From Streptomyces sp. 378 (GTDB taxonomy: Bacteria > Actinomycetota > Actinomycetes > Streptomycetales > Streptomycetaceae), in NCBI RefSeq assembly GCF_030124145.1, contig NZ_JASKMS010000017.1, positions 121,333 through 185,332 on the forward strand: a stretch of DNA of 64,000 nucleotides, given 5' to 3'. Shown in pieces: positions 44,538 through 54,016 of the stretch. How positions within the stretch are numbered: the stretch's first letter is position 1; every line of letters starts with the position of its first letter. The position numbers and the translations under genes were made by a program. The notes beneath the pieces are model-generated. The model saw only the letters and a program-made list of their open reading frames with translations. It was not told where the DNA came from and made no database searches.

Positions 44538-44744
44538 ATGTCGGCCCCTACGCACACCCGGCCCTGCCCGGCGACCCGGGCCGGTGCCGCCGACCGGCTG
44601 CCGTGGTGGGCCCTCGCCCTGCCCGTCCTCGCCTTCACCGCGCTGCTCGCCCTGATCCTGAACCCGTCCGACGCGCACGCGGCCACCGGCGGGCCCGCCA
44701 TCGCCCACCTCCTGGAGCGAGTGCAGCAGCTGACAACCCGCTGA
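44538..44744 (+). CDS. Small membrane/exported protein, unknown
   Basis: A 68-residue protein. A basic N-terminus, one hydrophobic segment (WWALALPVLAFTALLALIL) ending in NPSDAHAATGG (possible signal-peptidase site), and a short helix. CGGAGG precedes the ATG at 44538. Separate from sixA by 65 bases. Function unknown. Confidence 0.65.
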   Translation: MSAPTHTRPCPATRAGAADRLPWWALALPVLAFTALLALILNPSDAHAATGGPAIAHLLERVQQLTTR

Positions 44745-44809
44745 TCACAGCCGAAGCCGGTGGTCAACTCCCTGCGCCACATGGCGTGTTTCATGCGAAG
44801 CTGGATCTC

Positions 44810-45328
44810 ATGAGCGTCGCAGAACCCCGCAGGATTGTCCTCTTCCGCCATGCGAAAGCCGACTGGCCGCAGGTGACCGATCACGAGCGTCCGCTCGCCG
44901 ACCGGGGCCGTATGGACGCGGCGGAGGCCGGGCGTAGGCTGACCGACACCGGTCTCGCCTTCGACCTGGCCCTGTGCTCCACCGCGGTCCGGACCCGGGA
45001 GACATGGAAGCTCGCCGTCCAGGAGTTCCCGCAGCGGCCGAAAACCGTCTACGAGGAGCGGATCTATGATGCCTCGCCGGGCGAGCTGATCGCTCTGCTC
45101 AACGAGACCCCCGACGACGCGCAGACCATCCTCATGGTCGGGCACAACCCGGGCATCCAGGGCCTCGCCGAAGTCCTGGCGGGCTCAGGCGAGGACGAGG
45201 CCCGGGAGCGGATGGCCCGCCGCGGGTTCCCGGCCGCCGCCTTCGCCGTGCTGTCGTTCACCGGCGCGTGGAAGAGCCTGGAGCCGGGCGTGGCCACGCT
45301 GCGGGACTACTGGGCGCCGGCCGAGTGA
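44810..45328 (+). CDS. sixA: SixA-type phosphohistidine phosphatase
   Basis: A 172-residue histidine phosphatase. The catalytic RHG-type motif is LFRHAKADWPQ, the second conserved block LCSTAVRTRETW supplies another Arg, and the C-terminal MVGHNPGIQGLAEVLAG supplies the second His. In E. coli SixA dephosphorylates phosphohistidines such as on ArcB or NPr. The protein substrate here is unknown. Confidence 0.9.
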   Translation: MSVAEPRRIVLFRHAKADWPQVTDHERPLADRGRMDAAEAGRRLTDTGLAFDLALCSTAVRTRETWKLAVQEFPQRPKTVYEERIYDASPGELIALLNETPDDAQTILMVGHNPGIQGLAEVLAGSGEDEARERMARRGFPAAAFAVLSFTGAWKSLEPGVATLRDYWAPAE

Positions 45329-45345
45329 CCGTCCTCGAGTGACAG

Positions 45346-45374
45346 GGGCCCGGCGCCGGTGCGGTGCCGGGCCC
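45346..45374. terminator. Bidirectional terminator between sixA and serB
   Basis: GGGCCCGGC (45346-45354) with GCCGGGCCC (45366-45374), followed by TTT on the plus strand, between convergent genes. Confidence 0.75.
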
Positions 45375-45386
45375 TTTCCGCACGGT

Positions 45387-46613
45387 TCAGCCGATGTCGA
45401 GGATGTCCGCCGCCTCGACCTCTTCGCGTGTGATGCCCAGCAGGTACAGGACCGTGTCCAGGAACGGGAAGTTCACCGCGGCGTGCGCGGCCTCGCGCAC
45501 CACCGGCTTGGCGTTGAAGGCGACCCCGAGACCGGCCGCGTTCAGCATGTCCAGGTCGTTGGCGCCGTCACCGATCGCCACCGTCTGCGACAGCGGCACA
45601 CCCGCCTCCGCGGCGAACCGGCGCAGCAGCCGGGCCTTGCCCGCCCGGTCGACGATCTCGCCGGTGACCCGGCCCGTCAGCCGGCCGTCGACGATCTCCA
45701 GGGTGTTGGCGTGGGCGAAGTCCAGCCCGAGCCGCTCCTTCAGATCGTCGGTGACCTGGGTGAAGCCGCCCGAGACGACACCGACCTGGTAGCCGAGCCG
45801 CTTCAGCGTACGGATCAGGGTGCGGGCGCCGGGCGTCAGCCGTACCTCGCTGCGCACCTTGTCCACGACCGAGGCGTCCAGCCCCTCCAGCAGCGCCACG
45901 CGCGCGTGCAAGGACTGCTCGAAGTCCAGTTCCCCGCGCATCGCGGCCGCCGTCACCTCGGCGACCTTGTCCTCGCACCCGGCGTGCGCGGCGAACAGCT
46001 CGATGACCTCGTCCTGGATCAGCGTCGAGTCGACGTCCATCACGACCAGGCGCTGGGCGCGCCGGTACAGGCCGGCGGCGACGACCGCCACATCGATGCC
46101 GAGCCTGGCCGCGTCGGTCACCAGGGCGGTGCGCAGCGGCTCGGTCTCCACGCCGGAGACGGCGAACTCGACGGCGGTCACGGGGTACTTGGCGAGCCGG
46201 AAGATACGGTCGATGTTGCCGCCGGTCTTCGTGATCCGCGCGGCGATCGCCGCCGTCGCCTCGGCGGTGAGCGGGTGCCCGAGCACGGTGACCAGGGAGC
46301 GGCCCAGCCCGCGCGGGCGGTTGTCGCCGAGGCCGGAGATGATCTCCGCCTGCATCTTCATCGACTCGGCCCAGCTGTGGACGGTCGCCCGCAGGTCCCC
46401 TTCGAGTCCGGGCGGCGGCTCGGTCACGAGCGCGCACAGCACCATCCGGCCACGGGTGACGACCTGCTCGATGTCGACGACGTCGACGGAGTAGGCGGCG
46501 AGGGTGTCGAAGAGACCGGCGGTGATGCCCGGCCTGTCCTTGCCGAAGATCTTCACGAGGAGGGTGGGGACGTCGGCAGGGACGTCGGAAGACGAGGTCT
46601 GCGAAGCGCTCAT
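45387..46613 (-). CDS. serB: Phosphoserine phosphatase SerB with ACT domain
   Basis: A 408-residue enzyme for the last step of serine synthesis. N-terminal ACT-like domains (about 15-180: LLVKIFGKDRPGITAGLFDTLAAY) are followed by the HAD phosphatase: VVMDVDSTLIQDEVIE (nucleophile Asp), VVSGGFTQV, and VAIGDGANDLDMLNAAGLGVAF. Longer than E. coli SerB (322 aa) because of the double ACT region, as in mycobacterial SerB2. The ATG at 46613 is supported by the start of the conserved region. Confidence 0.95.
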   Translation of the reverse strand: MSASQTSSSDVPADVPTLLVKIFGKDRPGITAGLFDTLAAYSVDVVDIEQVVTRGRMVLCALVTEPPPGLEGDLRATVHSWAESMKMQAEIISGLGDNRPRGLGRSLVTVLGHPLTAEATAAIAARITKTGGNIDRIFRLAKYPVTAVEFAVSGVETEPLRTALVTDAARLGIDVAVVAAGLYRRAQRLVVMDVDSTLIQDEVIELFAAHAGCEDKVAEVTAAAMRGELDFEQSLHARVALLEGLDASVVDKVRSEVRLTPGARTLIRTLKRLGYQVGVVSGGFTQVTDDLKERLGLDFAHANTLEIVDGRLTGRVTGEIVDRAGKARLLRRFAAEAGVPLSQTVAIGDGANDLDMLNAAGLGVAFNAKPVVREAAHAAVNFPFLDTVLYLLGITREEVEAADILDIG

Positions 46614-46744
46614 GGTGGTTCCACCGTATCCGGCGGGCGGGGCATACCGCCCTTGAGGTCCGTCTGGCGGACAGCGAACACTGCATGTCGCCTCGGTGGC
46701 GTGAACCTTACGCACTGGAAGGGCGTCCTGTATCCCCTCGCCGG

Positions 46745-48964
46745 TCACCTCCCGCCCCGCGGCTTCCGCGGAGGAGGAGGCGGCGGAGGCGGCGGCCCGT
46801 CGTCGGGCCGTGCGGGCGGCCCGTTCCCGGTCCTCGGCCCCGGCGCCTGCCGGGGCCCACGCGGCGGCGGGCCGACGGGCCGCACGACGGTGGGAGCGCC
46901 GTGCACGTCGCCGGCGGCGGGGGGCTCCTCGTCCGCCGACGTGCCGTGATCGGGCCCGGGCCCGGACCCGGCAGCGAGGGGTCGCTCCGTCCCGGGCGGC
47001 CGGGCGTCCTCCGGTTCCCACAGTCCGTCAGGCACCCGGAGGTAGGGATTGGTGCCCGGGTTCGGCGGCCGGTACGGCGTACCGGGCGCGTACGGCCCGG
47101 CCTCCTCGCCCTCCGCAACCCATCCGCCTCGCGCACCCGGCCACCCGGCACCGGGGCCGTTCCCCGGTCGCCGTACCGCGTCACCACGCCGCGGCACCCC
47201 GTCCGGCCCGGGTACGGCCGGCGTCTCGGTCTGTCCGGTGTGGGGGTCGTTTCCGGTGCGCTGTGTCGTGTCGCCGGGACGTGGCCACGGTTGTGCGGTG
47301 TTGTCGTCGTGTCCTGTCGGCCGGGGTGCGCCCGGTGCCTCGGTCTGTTCGGTGCCGGGGTCGTTTCCGGTCCGCCGTGTCGTGTCGCCGGGCCCCGGCC
47401 ACCCCCGCCCGCCGCCCACGTCGTACCCCGCCGTCCCGGAGCCGCTCCAGGTCTCCCCCCTCCCGGCCCCGGCCCCGTGCTCGGCCCACCCACCACTCGC
47501 CAAGCCCTCCGTCCTCCCGGACCCGCCCCCGTGCTCGGCCCACCCGGCACTCGCCAAGCCCTCCGCCCCGGCCGCCCCGGCGAACCCCTCCCCCCGAGCC
47601 GACGCCGTAGCGCGTCGTCCCGCTGCCCCGCACATCCAGGCGAGCGATGCCCCGACGGCCCCGGCGCCCGCACCCCACACCCCGCCCAGGAGCAGGGCCG
47701 CGCCGAGATGGCCGTGCAGGTCGATGCCCGCGCCGAACGCGTCGAAGCCGAGCACGGACAGGGAGGCGGTCACGGACACGTCCGTCAGCCAGGCCAGCAA
47801 GGGCAGGGTGAGCGCGGTCGCGACCCCCAGCCGCAGCGCACACCGGCTCGCGAAACGAAGCCCGCCCCACCCTTCCCCGACGGGCGTCCGCACCCCGGCC
47901 AGCACCCCCGCCAGCAGCATCGTCAACGCCGCCGCCACCCCCAGCAGCCACACCCGCCCGTCCAGCTCGGCCAGCCGGCCCAGCGTCACCGGCTGGTCGG
48001 CCCCCGCGCCGAGGAGGTCGTCCAGCGGGTCCGGCAGGAAGCGGGTCAGTTCGCCCGTCGCGCGCCCGTCCCACGACACGAACAGGCCGATCGGGATGCC
48101 CAGCCACACCCCGTTCGGCGCCCCGAGCAGCGCCGCGCCGGCGATGCGCGCCGGATGGTCGTCGCCGATCGCCGCGTACCCCGCCACCGCGAGCCCCGCG
48201 ACCACCGCCACCAGCAGAACGGTCACCACCGCCGACACGGCCGGCCGGACGACGCGGTGCACGGCCTCCCAGCCGGGCGGCAGCGGCGTACGGCGCGAGG
48301 CCAGCAGGGCGATGACCAGTATCCCGGCCGACCAGCCGAGCCCGCCCAGCAGCGTCGGCGCCGTGTCGACCGTGAAGCCGACCGCGGCCTGCGCGTCGAC
48401 CAGGTCGCCGAGCCGGTCCGGAAGCAGCCCCCCGATGTCCCCCAGGCCCGGGATGTCGACGCTCCCGTTCCCGCCGGTCACGTCGTCCAGGCCCAGCGAC
48501 CCCCCGTCGATCGTGATGACGTCGTGCCCCGCCCACGCGAGCCCGCCCAGCATCGCCACGAACAGCGCCACCACCGTCCCCGCCCGCGCGAGCAGTTCGG
48601 CCGGTGAGATCACAACTCCCGCCGCCCGCAAGGAGCGCAGGAAGAACCACGACAGCAGCAGCGCCCCGACCAGGCTCACCCCCAGTGGCGTGATCTCGAT
48701 GGCCGTGTCCGCCTCCGCGCCCGTGAGGCCGAACGCCGACACATCACCGGACGGCGTGACCGACCCACCCGCCCCGAGAGCCACCACCGCCGCGGTCATC
48801 GGCCCCAACGACCCGGCCGTGTCCGCCTCCAGCAGTCGAAGGCCCAGCGCCGCCGTCCCCGCCATCCCGATCAACGCCCAGCTCACAGCGGCGACGGCGG
48901 ACAGCAGCACGTCCCCCCACGGCACGCGCGCATGGCCGCTCGTGCGCCCGGTGACAGCACTCAT
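46745..48964 (-). CDS. Streptophobe family membrane protein
   Basis: A 739-residue protein. The first 480 residues hold about 12 membrane segments (e.g. LLSAVAAVSWALIGMAGTAAL, TVVALFVAMLGGLAWAG, LLGGVWGAGAGAVGASLAWM). The C-terminal 250 residues are low-complexity, Gly/Pro/Thr-rich and cytoplasmic or external, containing near-repeats of EGLASxGWAEHGxGxGR and of PGDTTxRTGNDPxTxQTExP. It ends in polyproline and PRKPRGGR. The family name is recalled from NCBI; function unknown. GGGGGG lies 6 bases before the ATG. Confidence 0.8.
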   Translation of the reverse strand: MSAVTGRTSGHARVPWGDVLLSAVAAVSWALIGMAGTAALGLRLLEADTAGSLGPMTAAVVALGAGGSVTPSGDVSAFGLTGAEADTAIEITPLGVSLVGALLLSWFFLRSLRAAGVVISPAELLARAGTVVALFVAMLGGLAWAGHDVITIDGGSLGLDDVTGGNGSVDIPGLGDIGGLLPDRLGDLVDAQAAVGFTVDTAPTLLGGLGWSAGILVIALLASRRTPLPPGWEAVHRVVRPAVSAVVTVLLVAVVAGLAVAGYAAIGDDHPARIAGAALLGAPNGVWLGIPIGLFVSWDGRATGELTRFLPDPLDDLLGAGADQPVTLGRLAELDGRVWLLGVAAALTMLLAGVLAGVRTPVGEGWGGLRFASRCALRLGVATALTLPLLAWLTDVSVTASLSVLGFDAFGAGIDLHGHLGAALLLGGVWGAGAGAVGASLAWMCGAAGRRATASARGEGFAGAAGAEGLASAGWAEHGGGSGRTEGLASGGWAEHGAGAGRGETWSGSGTAGYDVGGGRGWPGPGDTTRRTGNDPGTEQTEAPGAPRPTGHDDNTAQPWPRPGDTTQRTGNDPHTGQTETPAVPGPDGVPRRGDAVRRPGNGPGAGWPGARGGWVAEGEEAGPYAPGTPYRPPNPGTNPYLRVPDGLWEPEDARPPGTERPLAAGSGPGPDHGTSADEEPPAAGDVHGAPTVVRPVGPPPRGPRQAPGPRTGNGPPARPDDGPPPPPPPPPRKPRGGR

Positions 48965-49193
48965 GGCAGACCCCCCGATCCGCTGCGCGGCGGGAACACC
49001 GCACATGTCCCCCTCGCGTCGAAATACCACTCTCCGGTCCGGTTTCAACCCCGTCAACGGAATCGGCCGATGCGTCCCGACGCGGTCTTCACAAGGCCCG
49101 ACTTTCGGTCAGAGGCCAGCTCCTGAAATAGTTCCCCCCGATGTTCGCCATCCCTAGACTCCCCATGCCGGGGGTAAATCGGGGGACAACTCA

Positions 49194-51731
49194 GTGGGGC
49201 ATGGAGTGCCGGAACTCGTACTGGAATCAAACGGACGTACCTGGACGCTCGATCCGTCCAGGGCATACACCCTCGGACGTGATCCGCAGGGGGACGTCGT
49301 CTTCGACGACGCCAGGGTCTCCTGGCGTCACGCCACGGTCAGCTTCAACGGCCGCAGTTGGGTCATCGAGGACCACGGCAGCACCAACGGCACGTTCGTG
49401 CAGGGGCAGCGCATCCATCAGATGGAGCTCGGCCCCGGCTCGGCCGTCAATCTGGGCAACGCGACCGACGGCCCGCGTCTGAGCCTGTCCGGCGCCGCGG
49501 CCTCCGTCGCCACGCCGCAGGCCGAGCCGCAGCAGCAGCCGTACGCCGCGCAGGGCGCGAACCCCGGCTGGGGCCAGCAGGCCCCGGCCCAGCAGCCGCC
49601 GCACCAGCAGCCCCCACAGGCCGGCTGGCAGCAGCCGCAGCAGGCCGCGGCGCACATCCCGCAGCAGCAGGGTCCCGGTGGTGTCGCGGGGGCACCGCCG
49701 GTCTACGGCGACCGCAGCCCGACCACGTTCCACCAGTTCTCGCTGGGCCGTGTGATGCGCATCGGCCGTGCCCTGGAGAACGAGCTGGTCGTCTCCGACC
49801 TGCAGGTCTCCCGGCACCACGCCGAGTTCCACGCGACGCCCGACGGGCGCATGGAGATCCGCGACCTCGGCTCGCACAACGGCACGTACGTCAACGGCCA
49901 GCCGATCGCCAAGGGCGGCTCGCAGCTGCTCGGCCCGGCCGACGTCGTGGGCGTGGGCCACTCGACGTTCCGGATCGTCGGCGACCGTCTCGAGGAGTTC
50001 GTCGACACCGGTGAGGTGTCCTTCTCCGCCCGGCACCTGACCGTCACGGTCGACGGGGGCAAGCAGATCCTCAAGGACGTCTCGTTCGGCGTCCCGGAGA
50101 AGTCGCTGATCGCGGTCATCGGCCCGTCCGGCTCCGGCAAGTCGACCCTGCTCAAGGCGCTCACCGGCTACCGCCCCGCCAACCAGGGCGAAGTGCTGTA
50201 CGACAACCGGGACCTCTACAAGCAGTTCGCCGAGCTGCGCCAGCGCATCGGTCTGGTCCCGCAGGACGACATCCTGCACAAGGAGCTGACGGTCAAGAAG
50301 GCCCTCAAGTACGCGGCCAAGCTGCGCTTCCCGGCCGACACCACCGCCGCCGAGCGTGAGGCCCGCATCGACGAGGTGCTGCGCGAGCTCAAGCTCGACA
50401 TCCACAAGGACAAGAAGGTCACGTCCCTCTCCGGCGGCCAGCGCAAGCGCGTCTCGGTCGCCCTGGAGCTGCTGACCAAGCCGTCGCTGATCTTCCTGGA
50501 CGAGCCGACCTCCGGCCTCGACCCGGGCATGGACCGCGACGTCATGCAGCTGCTGCGCGGCCTGGCCGACGACGGCCGTACGGTCCTCGTCGTCACCCAC
50601 TCGGTGGCCGAGCTGGCGATCTGCGACAAGCTGCTGGTGATGGCGCCGGGCGGCTCGGTCGCCTACTTCGGCCCGCCCGAGGAGGCGCTGAACTTCTTCG
50701 GCTACGACACCTGGGCCGATGTCTTCTCCGCCTTCGAGAACTACCGCGACTACGACTGGGCGGGCCGCTGGAAGGGCTCGCAGCACTACCAGATGTACGC
50801 CGCGGACATCGACGCCGTCGCGCCGCAGTCCGTACAGGTTCCGCAGATGCAGGCGATGAAGCCGCCGAAGCCGCAGGGCTGGATGTCCCAGTTCGTCACG
50901 CTGGTCCGGCGCTATGTCTCGGTGATCGTGTCCGACAAGGGCTTCCTCGCCCTGATGGTGATCCTGCCGGCCGTGCTCGGCGCGGTCAGCCTGCTCATCG
51001 ACGCCGACAAGGGCCTGCTGCCGAACCCCGCCAACCCGGAGACCGGCCGGATCATCCCGAACGGCACGGCCACCACGGTCCTGCTGATCCTGGCGGTCGG
51101 CGCCTGCTTCGCCGGCGCGGCGAACTCGGTCCGAGAGCTGATCAAGGAACGCGTCATCTACGAGCGGGAGCGTGCCACCGGCCTCTCACGCTCGGCGTAC
51201 CTGATGTCCAAGGTGTTCGTGCTCGGCATGATCACCGTGCTCCAGGGCCTGCTGGTCGGCGTCATCGGCTTCTCCAGCCGCGAGATCCCCGAGGAGGGCC
51301 TCGTCTTCGGCGGCGCCACGCTGCTGGAGCTGTCCGTGCCGATCATGGCACTGGGCTTCACCTCGATGATGTTCGGCCTGATCATCTCCTCGCTGGTGAA
51401 GACCGCCGAGAAGACCATGCCGCTGCTGGTGATGTTCGCCATCATCCAGGTCGTCTTCACCGGCTGTCTGTTCGCGCTGCACGGCTCGATCGGCGTCAAC
51501 CAGTTCTCGTTCCTGATGCCGTCGCGCTGGGCGGTCGCCGCCGCCGGTGCCACGCTGGACTTCAACAAGATCAGCCCGCCCGAGACGGCCGGCGACACCG
51601 ACCCGCTGTGGGAGCACACGGCCGGGGCCTGGGCCATGGACATGGGCGCGCTCCTCGTCCTGGGCGTGATCTGCGGCTTCTTCGTGGCCCGCTTCCTGCG
51701 TCGCCACGAGCCCGAGGTCATGCGCAAGTAG
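49194..51731 (+). CDS. FHA-domain ABC transporter (ATPase-permease fusion)
   Basis: An 845-residue protein. FHA1 (about 25-95: YTLGRDPQGDVVFDDARVSWRH, GSTNGTFV), a Gln/Pro-rich linker (about 107-160), FHA2 (about 178-255: RIGRALENELVVSDLQVSRHHA, GSHNGTYVNG), an ABC ATPase (about 275-500: GPSGSGKST, LSGGQRKR, LIFLDEPTSGLDP), and an ABC2-type membrane part with six segments (about 600-840). This is the Rv1747 arrangement; FHA domains bind phosphothreonine, implying regulation by Ser/Thr kinases. GTG 49194 has GGGGGA seven bases upstream. Confidence 0.93.
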   Translation: MGHGVPELVLESNGRTWTLDPSRAYTLGRDPQGDVVFDDARVSWRHATVSFNGRSWVIEDHGSTNGTFVQGQRIHQMELGPGSAVNLGNATDGPRLSLSGAAASVATPQAEPQQQPYAAQGANPGWGQQAPAQQPPHQQPPQAGWQQPQQAAAHIPQQQGPGGVAGAPPVYGDRSPTTFHQFSLGRVMRIGRALENELVVSDLQVSRHHAEFHATPDGRMEIRDLGSHNGTYVNGQPIAKGGSQLLGPADVVGVGHSTFRIVGDRLEEFVDTGEVSFSARHLTVTVDGGKQILKDVSFGVPEKSLIAVIGPSGSGKSTLLKALTGYRPANQGEVLYDNRDLYKQFAELRQRIGLVPQDDILHKELTVKKALKYAAKLRFPADTTAAEREARIDEVLRELKLDIHKDKKVTSLSGGQRKRVSVALELLTKPSLIFLDEPTSGLDPGMDRDVMQLLRGLADDGRTVLVVTHSVAELAICDKLLVMAPGGSVAYFGPPEEALNFFGYDTWADVFSAFENYRDYDWAGRWKGSQHYQMYAADIDAVAPQSVQVPQMQAMKPPKPQGWMSQFVTLVRRYVSVIVSDKGFLALMVILPAVLGAVSLLIDADKGLLPNPANPETGRIIPNGTATTVLLILAVGACFAGAANSVRELIKERVIYERERATGLSRSAYLMSKVFVLGMITVLQGLLVGVIGFSSREIPEEGLVFGGATLLELSVPIMALGFTSMMFGLIISSLVKTAEKTMPLLVMFAIIQVVFTGCLFALHGSIGVNQFSFLMPSRWAVAAAGATLDFNKISPPETAGDTDPLWEHTAGAWAMDMGALLVLGVICGFFVARFLRRHEPEVMRK

Positions 51732-51748
51732 TCACCGCCGTACCACGC

Positions 51749-51787
51749 CCGAAGGGCGGCACCCCGTCAGTGGGTGCCGCCCTTCGG
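51749..51787. terminator. Terminator between FHA-ABC gene and transglycosylase gene
   Basis: A perfect 16-bp stem (51749-51764 with 51772-51787) and a 7-base loop between the convergent ends. Confidence 0.85.
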
Positions 51788-51820
51788 CGTCCGTACAGCG
51801 AGCAGAGGTCCGCGCAGGCC

Positions 51821-52582
51821 TCAGTACGCGCTGTCGACGTTGTCCATCGAGCCGTACTTGTCGGCCGCGTAGTTGCAGGCGGCGGTGATGTTGGCTACCG
51901 GGTCGTAGATGTCCCAGGAGGTGCCGGGGACGTGCCAGTGCTTGAAGGTCGGCGGGATGACCTGGAGCAGGCCCTTCGACGGGATGCCGTTGATGGCGTT
52001 GATGTCCCAGTTGTTGATCGCCTTCGGGTTACCCGAGGACTCCCGCATGATGTTGCGCTTGATGCCGTCGTAGGAGCCGGGAATCCCGTGCTTCTTCATG
52101 ACGTCGAGCGACTCGCGAATCCAGCCGTCGAGGTTGTTCGGGTAGCTCTTGACGGCGGCCTTCTCGGCCTGGGCGCGCTTGGCGTCGCGGCTCGCGGCCT
52201 CCTTGGCCTTGCGCGCGGCCTCGGCCTTCTTCTTGGCGGCGGCCTCGGCGGCGGCCTTCTTCTTGGCGGCGGCCTCGGCGGCGGCCTTCTTCTTCGCGGC
52301 GGCCGCGGCGTCGGCCTTCTTCTTCGCCGCGATCTGCTCCGCCTTCAGGCTGGCGCCGGCCATCTGGTCCGTGACGCTCGCCTTGACGTCCTTGATCTGC
52401 TGGTTGCTGTACGCCACCGCAGCCGGCTGAGCGGCCTCGGTCGTGGTCTTGGTCGAGGCGCCGCTCGGTACCGCGGAGACTCCGATGGCGACGGCGCCGA
52501 GGGTGGCGACACCGGCCATGGCGATCTTGTGGTGACGGGTCAGGCTGCGACTCTGAACACGGCTGAAGATGTTCTTGGGCAT
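51821..52582 (-). CDS. Secreted lytic transglycosylase (SLT domain) with Ala/Lys repeat
   Basis: A 253-residue protein. Signal peptide about 1-43 (RHHKIAMAGVATLGAVAIGVSAVPSGAS). A coiled-coil-like Ala/Lys-rich segment (about 85-140) is built from 10-residue repeats AAAEAAAKKK. The C-terminal SLT domain has the catalytic Glu in NIMRESSGNPKAINNWD and GLLQVIPPTFKHW, followed by YDPVANITAACNYA. Cleaves peptidoglycan glycan strands. ATG 52582; a TTG further upstream only extends the unbiased frame. Confidence 0.91.
   Translation of the reverse strand: MPKNIFSRVQSRSLTRHHKIAMAGVATLGAVAIGVSAVPSGASTKTTTEAAQPAAVAYSNQQIKDVKASVTDQMAGASLKAEQIAAKKKADAAAAAKKKAAAEAAAKKKAAAEAAAKKKAEAARKAKEAASRDAKRAQAEKAAVKSYPNNLDGWIRESLDVMKKHGIPGSYDGIKRNIMRESSGNPKAINNWDINAINGIPSKGLLQVIPPTFKHWHVPGTSWDIYDPVANITAACNYAADKYGSMDNVDSAY
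52223..52312. repeat. Three 30-bp tandem repeats in the transglycosylase gene
   Basis: Units 52223-52252 and 52253-52282 are identical; 52283-52312 differs at a few bases. They encode the Lys/Ala repeat and are prone to copy-number change. Confidence 0.85.
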
Positions 52583-52972
52583 GCTGCTGTGGACCTCTTC
52601 GAATAGCGCGGGGGTCGCTCGGCGTCCGGCGTTGGACTCGGTGTGTTTCCGACACAAACGCCGCGGAGGTGAACCCACGGCGCTGAGCGACGTCGCCAAT
52701 TCTTAGCGGCCGCAAAATCGCGTGGCAAAGGTGTGACGTACGAAGGAAGATAGTGGATCAGGGAGGGGTGAAACGGGGCAGATTGGACTGTCCGAGCCGC
52801 TCAAAAGGTACGGCTTTGTCTCCTACGCACTTTCGTACGTGACGTGCGCCCTATGCGCGGCCTCACATCGCACGGCACGCGTTCTCACCACCCGTTGCAC
52901 AAGCGATGCTCTGTGTAAGGGTGAGGAGCGGGATGTCGTGAACGACGAGCGCGTCCTCGGCGGCGGCCGTGT
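52583..52972. other. Intergenic region upstream of the transglycosylase gene
   Basis: About 390 bases between two leftward genes. It should hold the transglycosylase promoter and a long 5' leader; short dyads such as TGTGT/ACACA around 52640-52655 are present. I looked for the c-di-AMP (ydaO) riboswitch often found before such genes and did not find its core motifs. No gene recognised. Confidence 0.45.
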
Positions 52973-54016
52973 TCACGGCAGTACGAGGTGCACGTCCCCG
53001 AACTCGTGCCAGAGATACCGGCCCTGGAGCGCGGCCCGGTACCCCCGCTCGATCGCCACCCGCCCCGCGACGGCCTCCAGCATCAGCAGATGCGAGGCCT
53101 CCGGCTCGTGCAGCCCGGTCAGCAGTCCGTCCACCACCCGCACCCCGCGCTCCGGCGTGACGACGAGATCCGTCCATCCCGCACGGGCGCGTACGGCACC
53201 GTCGGCACCCACCGCCGACTCCACCGCCCGCACCACCGTCGTCCCGACCGCCACGACCCGGCCCCCACCGGCCCGCACGGCGTTGATCAGCCGCGCGGAC
53301 GCCTCGGGCACCGCGAAACGCTCCGGGTACGGCGGCTCGTGCGCCTCCGCCGAGGCCACCCCCGTGTGCAGCGTGACCGGCGCGAACTGCACCCCCCGGC
53401 TCACCAGCTCCGCCACCAGCCGTGCCGTGAAGGGCCGCGCAGCGCTCGGCATCTCCGCACTGCCCGTCCCGTCCGCCGACGGCAGCGCGAACACCGTCTG
53501 GTAGGCGGACAGCGGCTGGTCCCGCTCCGTATAGGCGTAGCGGATGGGCCGCCCGTACTCCCGCAGCAGCCCCGGCACCCCCGGTCCGGACACCCGCGCC
53601 CACCACAGCCGCTCGCCGCGCCCGCTCAGCGGCTCCTCCAGAACCAGCCGCACACCCCCCGGCAGGCACACCTCCCTCGCCGCGGGCCCACCCGCACGCG
53701 CGCGCGTGGTGCCCCGCCCGTCGGGCTCCCGCAGCTCCACCGCCCAGCGGCCGTCGTCCCCGCGCGTGGAGAAATGCACCACCACGCGCGCGTCCCCCGT
53801 CCATCCGTCCACGGCCGCCGCCAGCGTGGCCGAGGTGTTGACCACGAGCAGATCCCCCGCCCGCAGCAGCAGCGGCAGCTCCGTGAACACGTGATGCGCC
53901 ACCTCTGCACCCCGCGACACCAGCATCCGTACGGCGTCCCGCTCCAGCCCCGGGCCCCGCTGCTCGACCGGCACCCGCGCCGACAGCTCCTCCGGTACCC
54001 GCACCGCCAGGGTCAT
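52973..54016 (-). CDS. queA: QueA-like S-adenosylmethionine:tRNA ribosyltransferase-isomerase homologue
   Basis: A 347-residue protein with the QueA overall plan: GDLLVVNTSATLAAAV, QTVFALPSADG, RLVAELVSRGVQFAPVTLHTGVA, VVAVGTTVVRAVESAV and VDGLLTGLHEPEASHLLML. However, the central QueA motif APTAGLHF reads MPSAARPFT here, and the following VGAGTFxPV is replaced by TGVASAEAHEP. Classic queuosine synthesis is therefore doubtful; it may act on another substrate. ATG overlaps the SDR stop (ATGA). Confidence 0.82.
   Translation of the reverse strand: MTLAVRVPEELSARVPVEQRGPGLERDAVRMLVSRGAEVAHHVFTELPLLLRAGDLLVVNTSATLAAAVDGWTGDARVVVHFSTRGDDGRWAVELREPDGRGTTRARAGGPAAREVCLPGGVRLVLEEPLSGRGERLWWARVSGPGVPGLLREYGRPIRYAYTERDQPLSAYQTVFALPSADGTGSAEMPSAARPFTARLVAELVSRGVQFAPVTLHTGVASAEAHEPPYPERFAVPEASARLINAVRAGGGRVVAVGTTVVRAVESAVGADGAVRARAGWTDLVVTPERGVRVVDGLLTGLHEPEASHLLMLEAVAGRVAIERGYRAALQGRYLWHEFGDVHLVLP

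Noticed and set aside
52583..52880. c-di-AMP (ydaO) riboswitch ahead of the transglycosylase
   Set aside because: Expected by analogy with other Streptomyces cell-wall hydrolase genes, but the core blocks are not visible on the minus strand.
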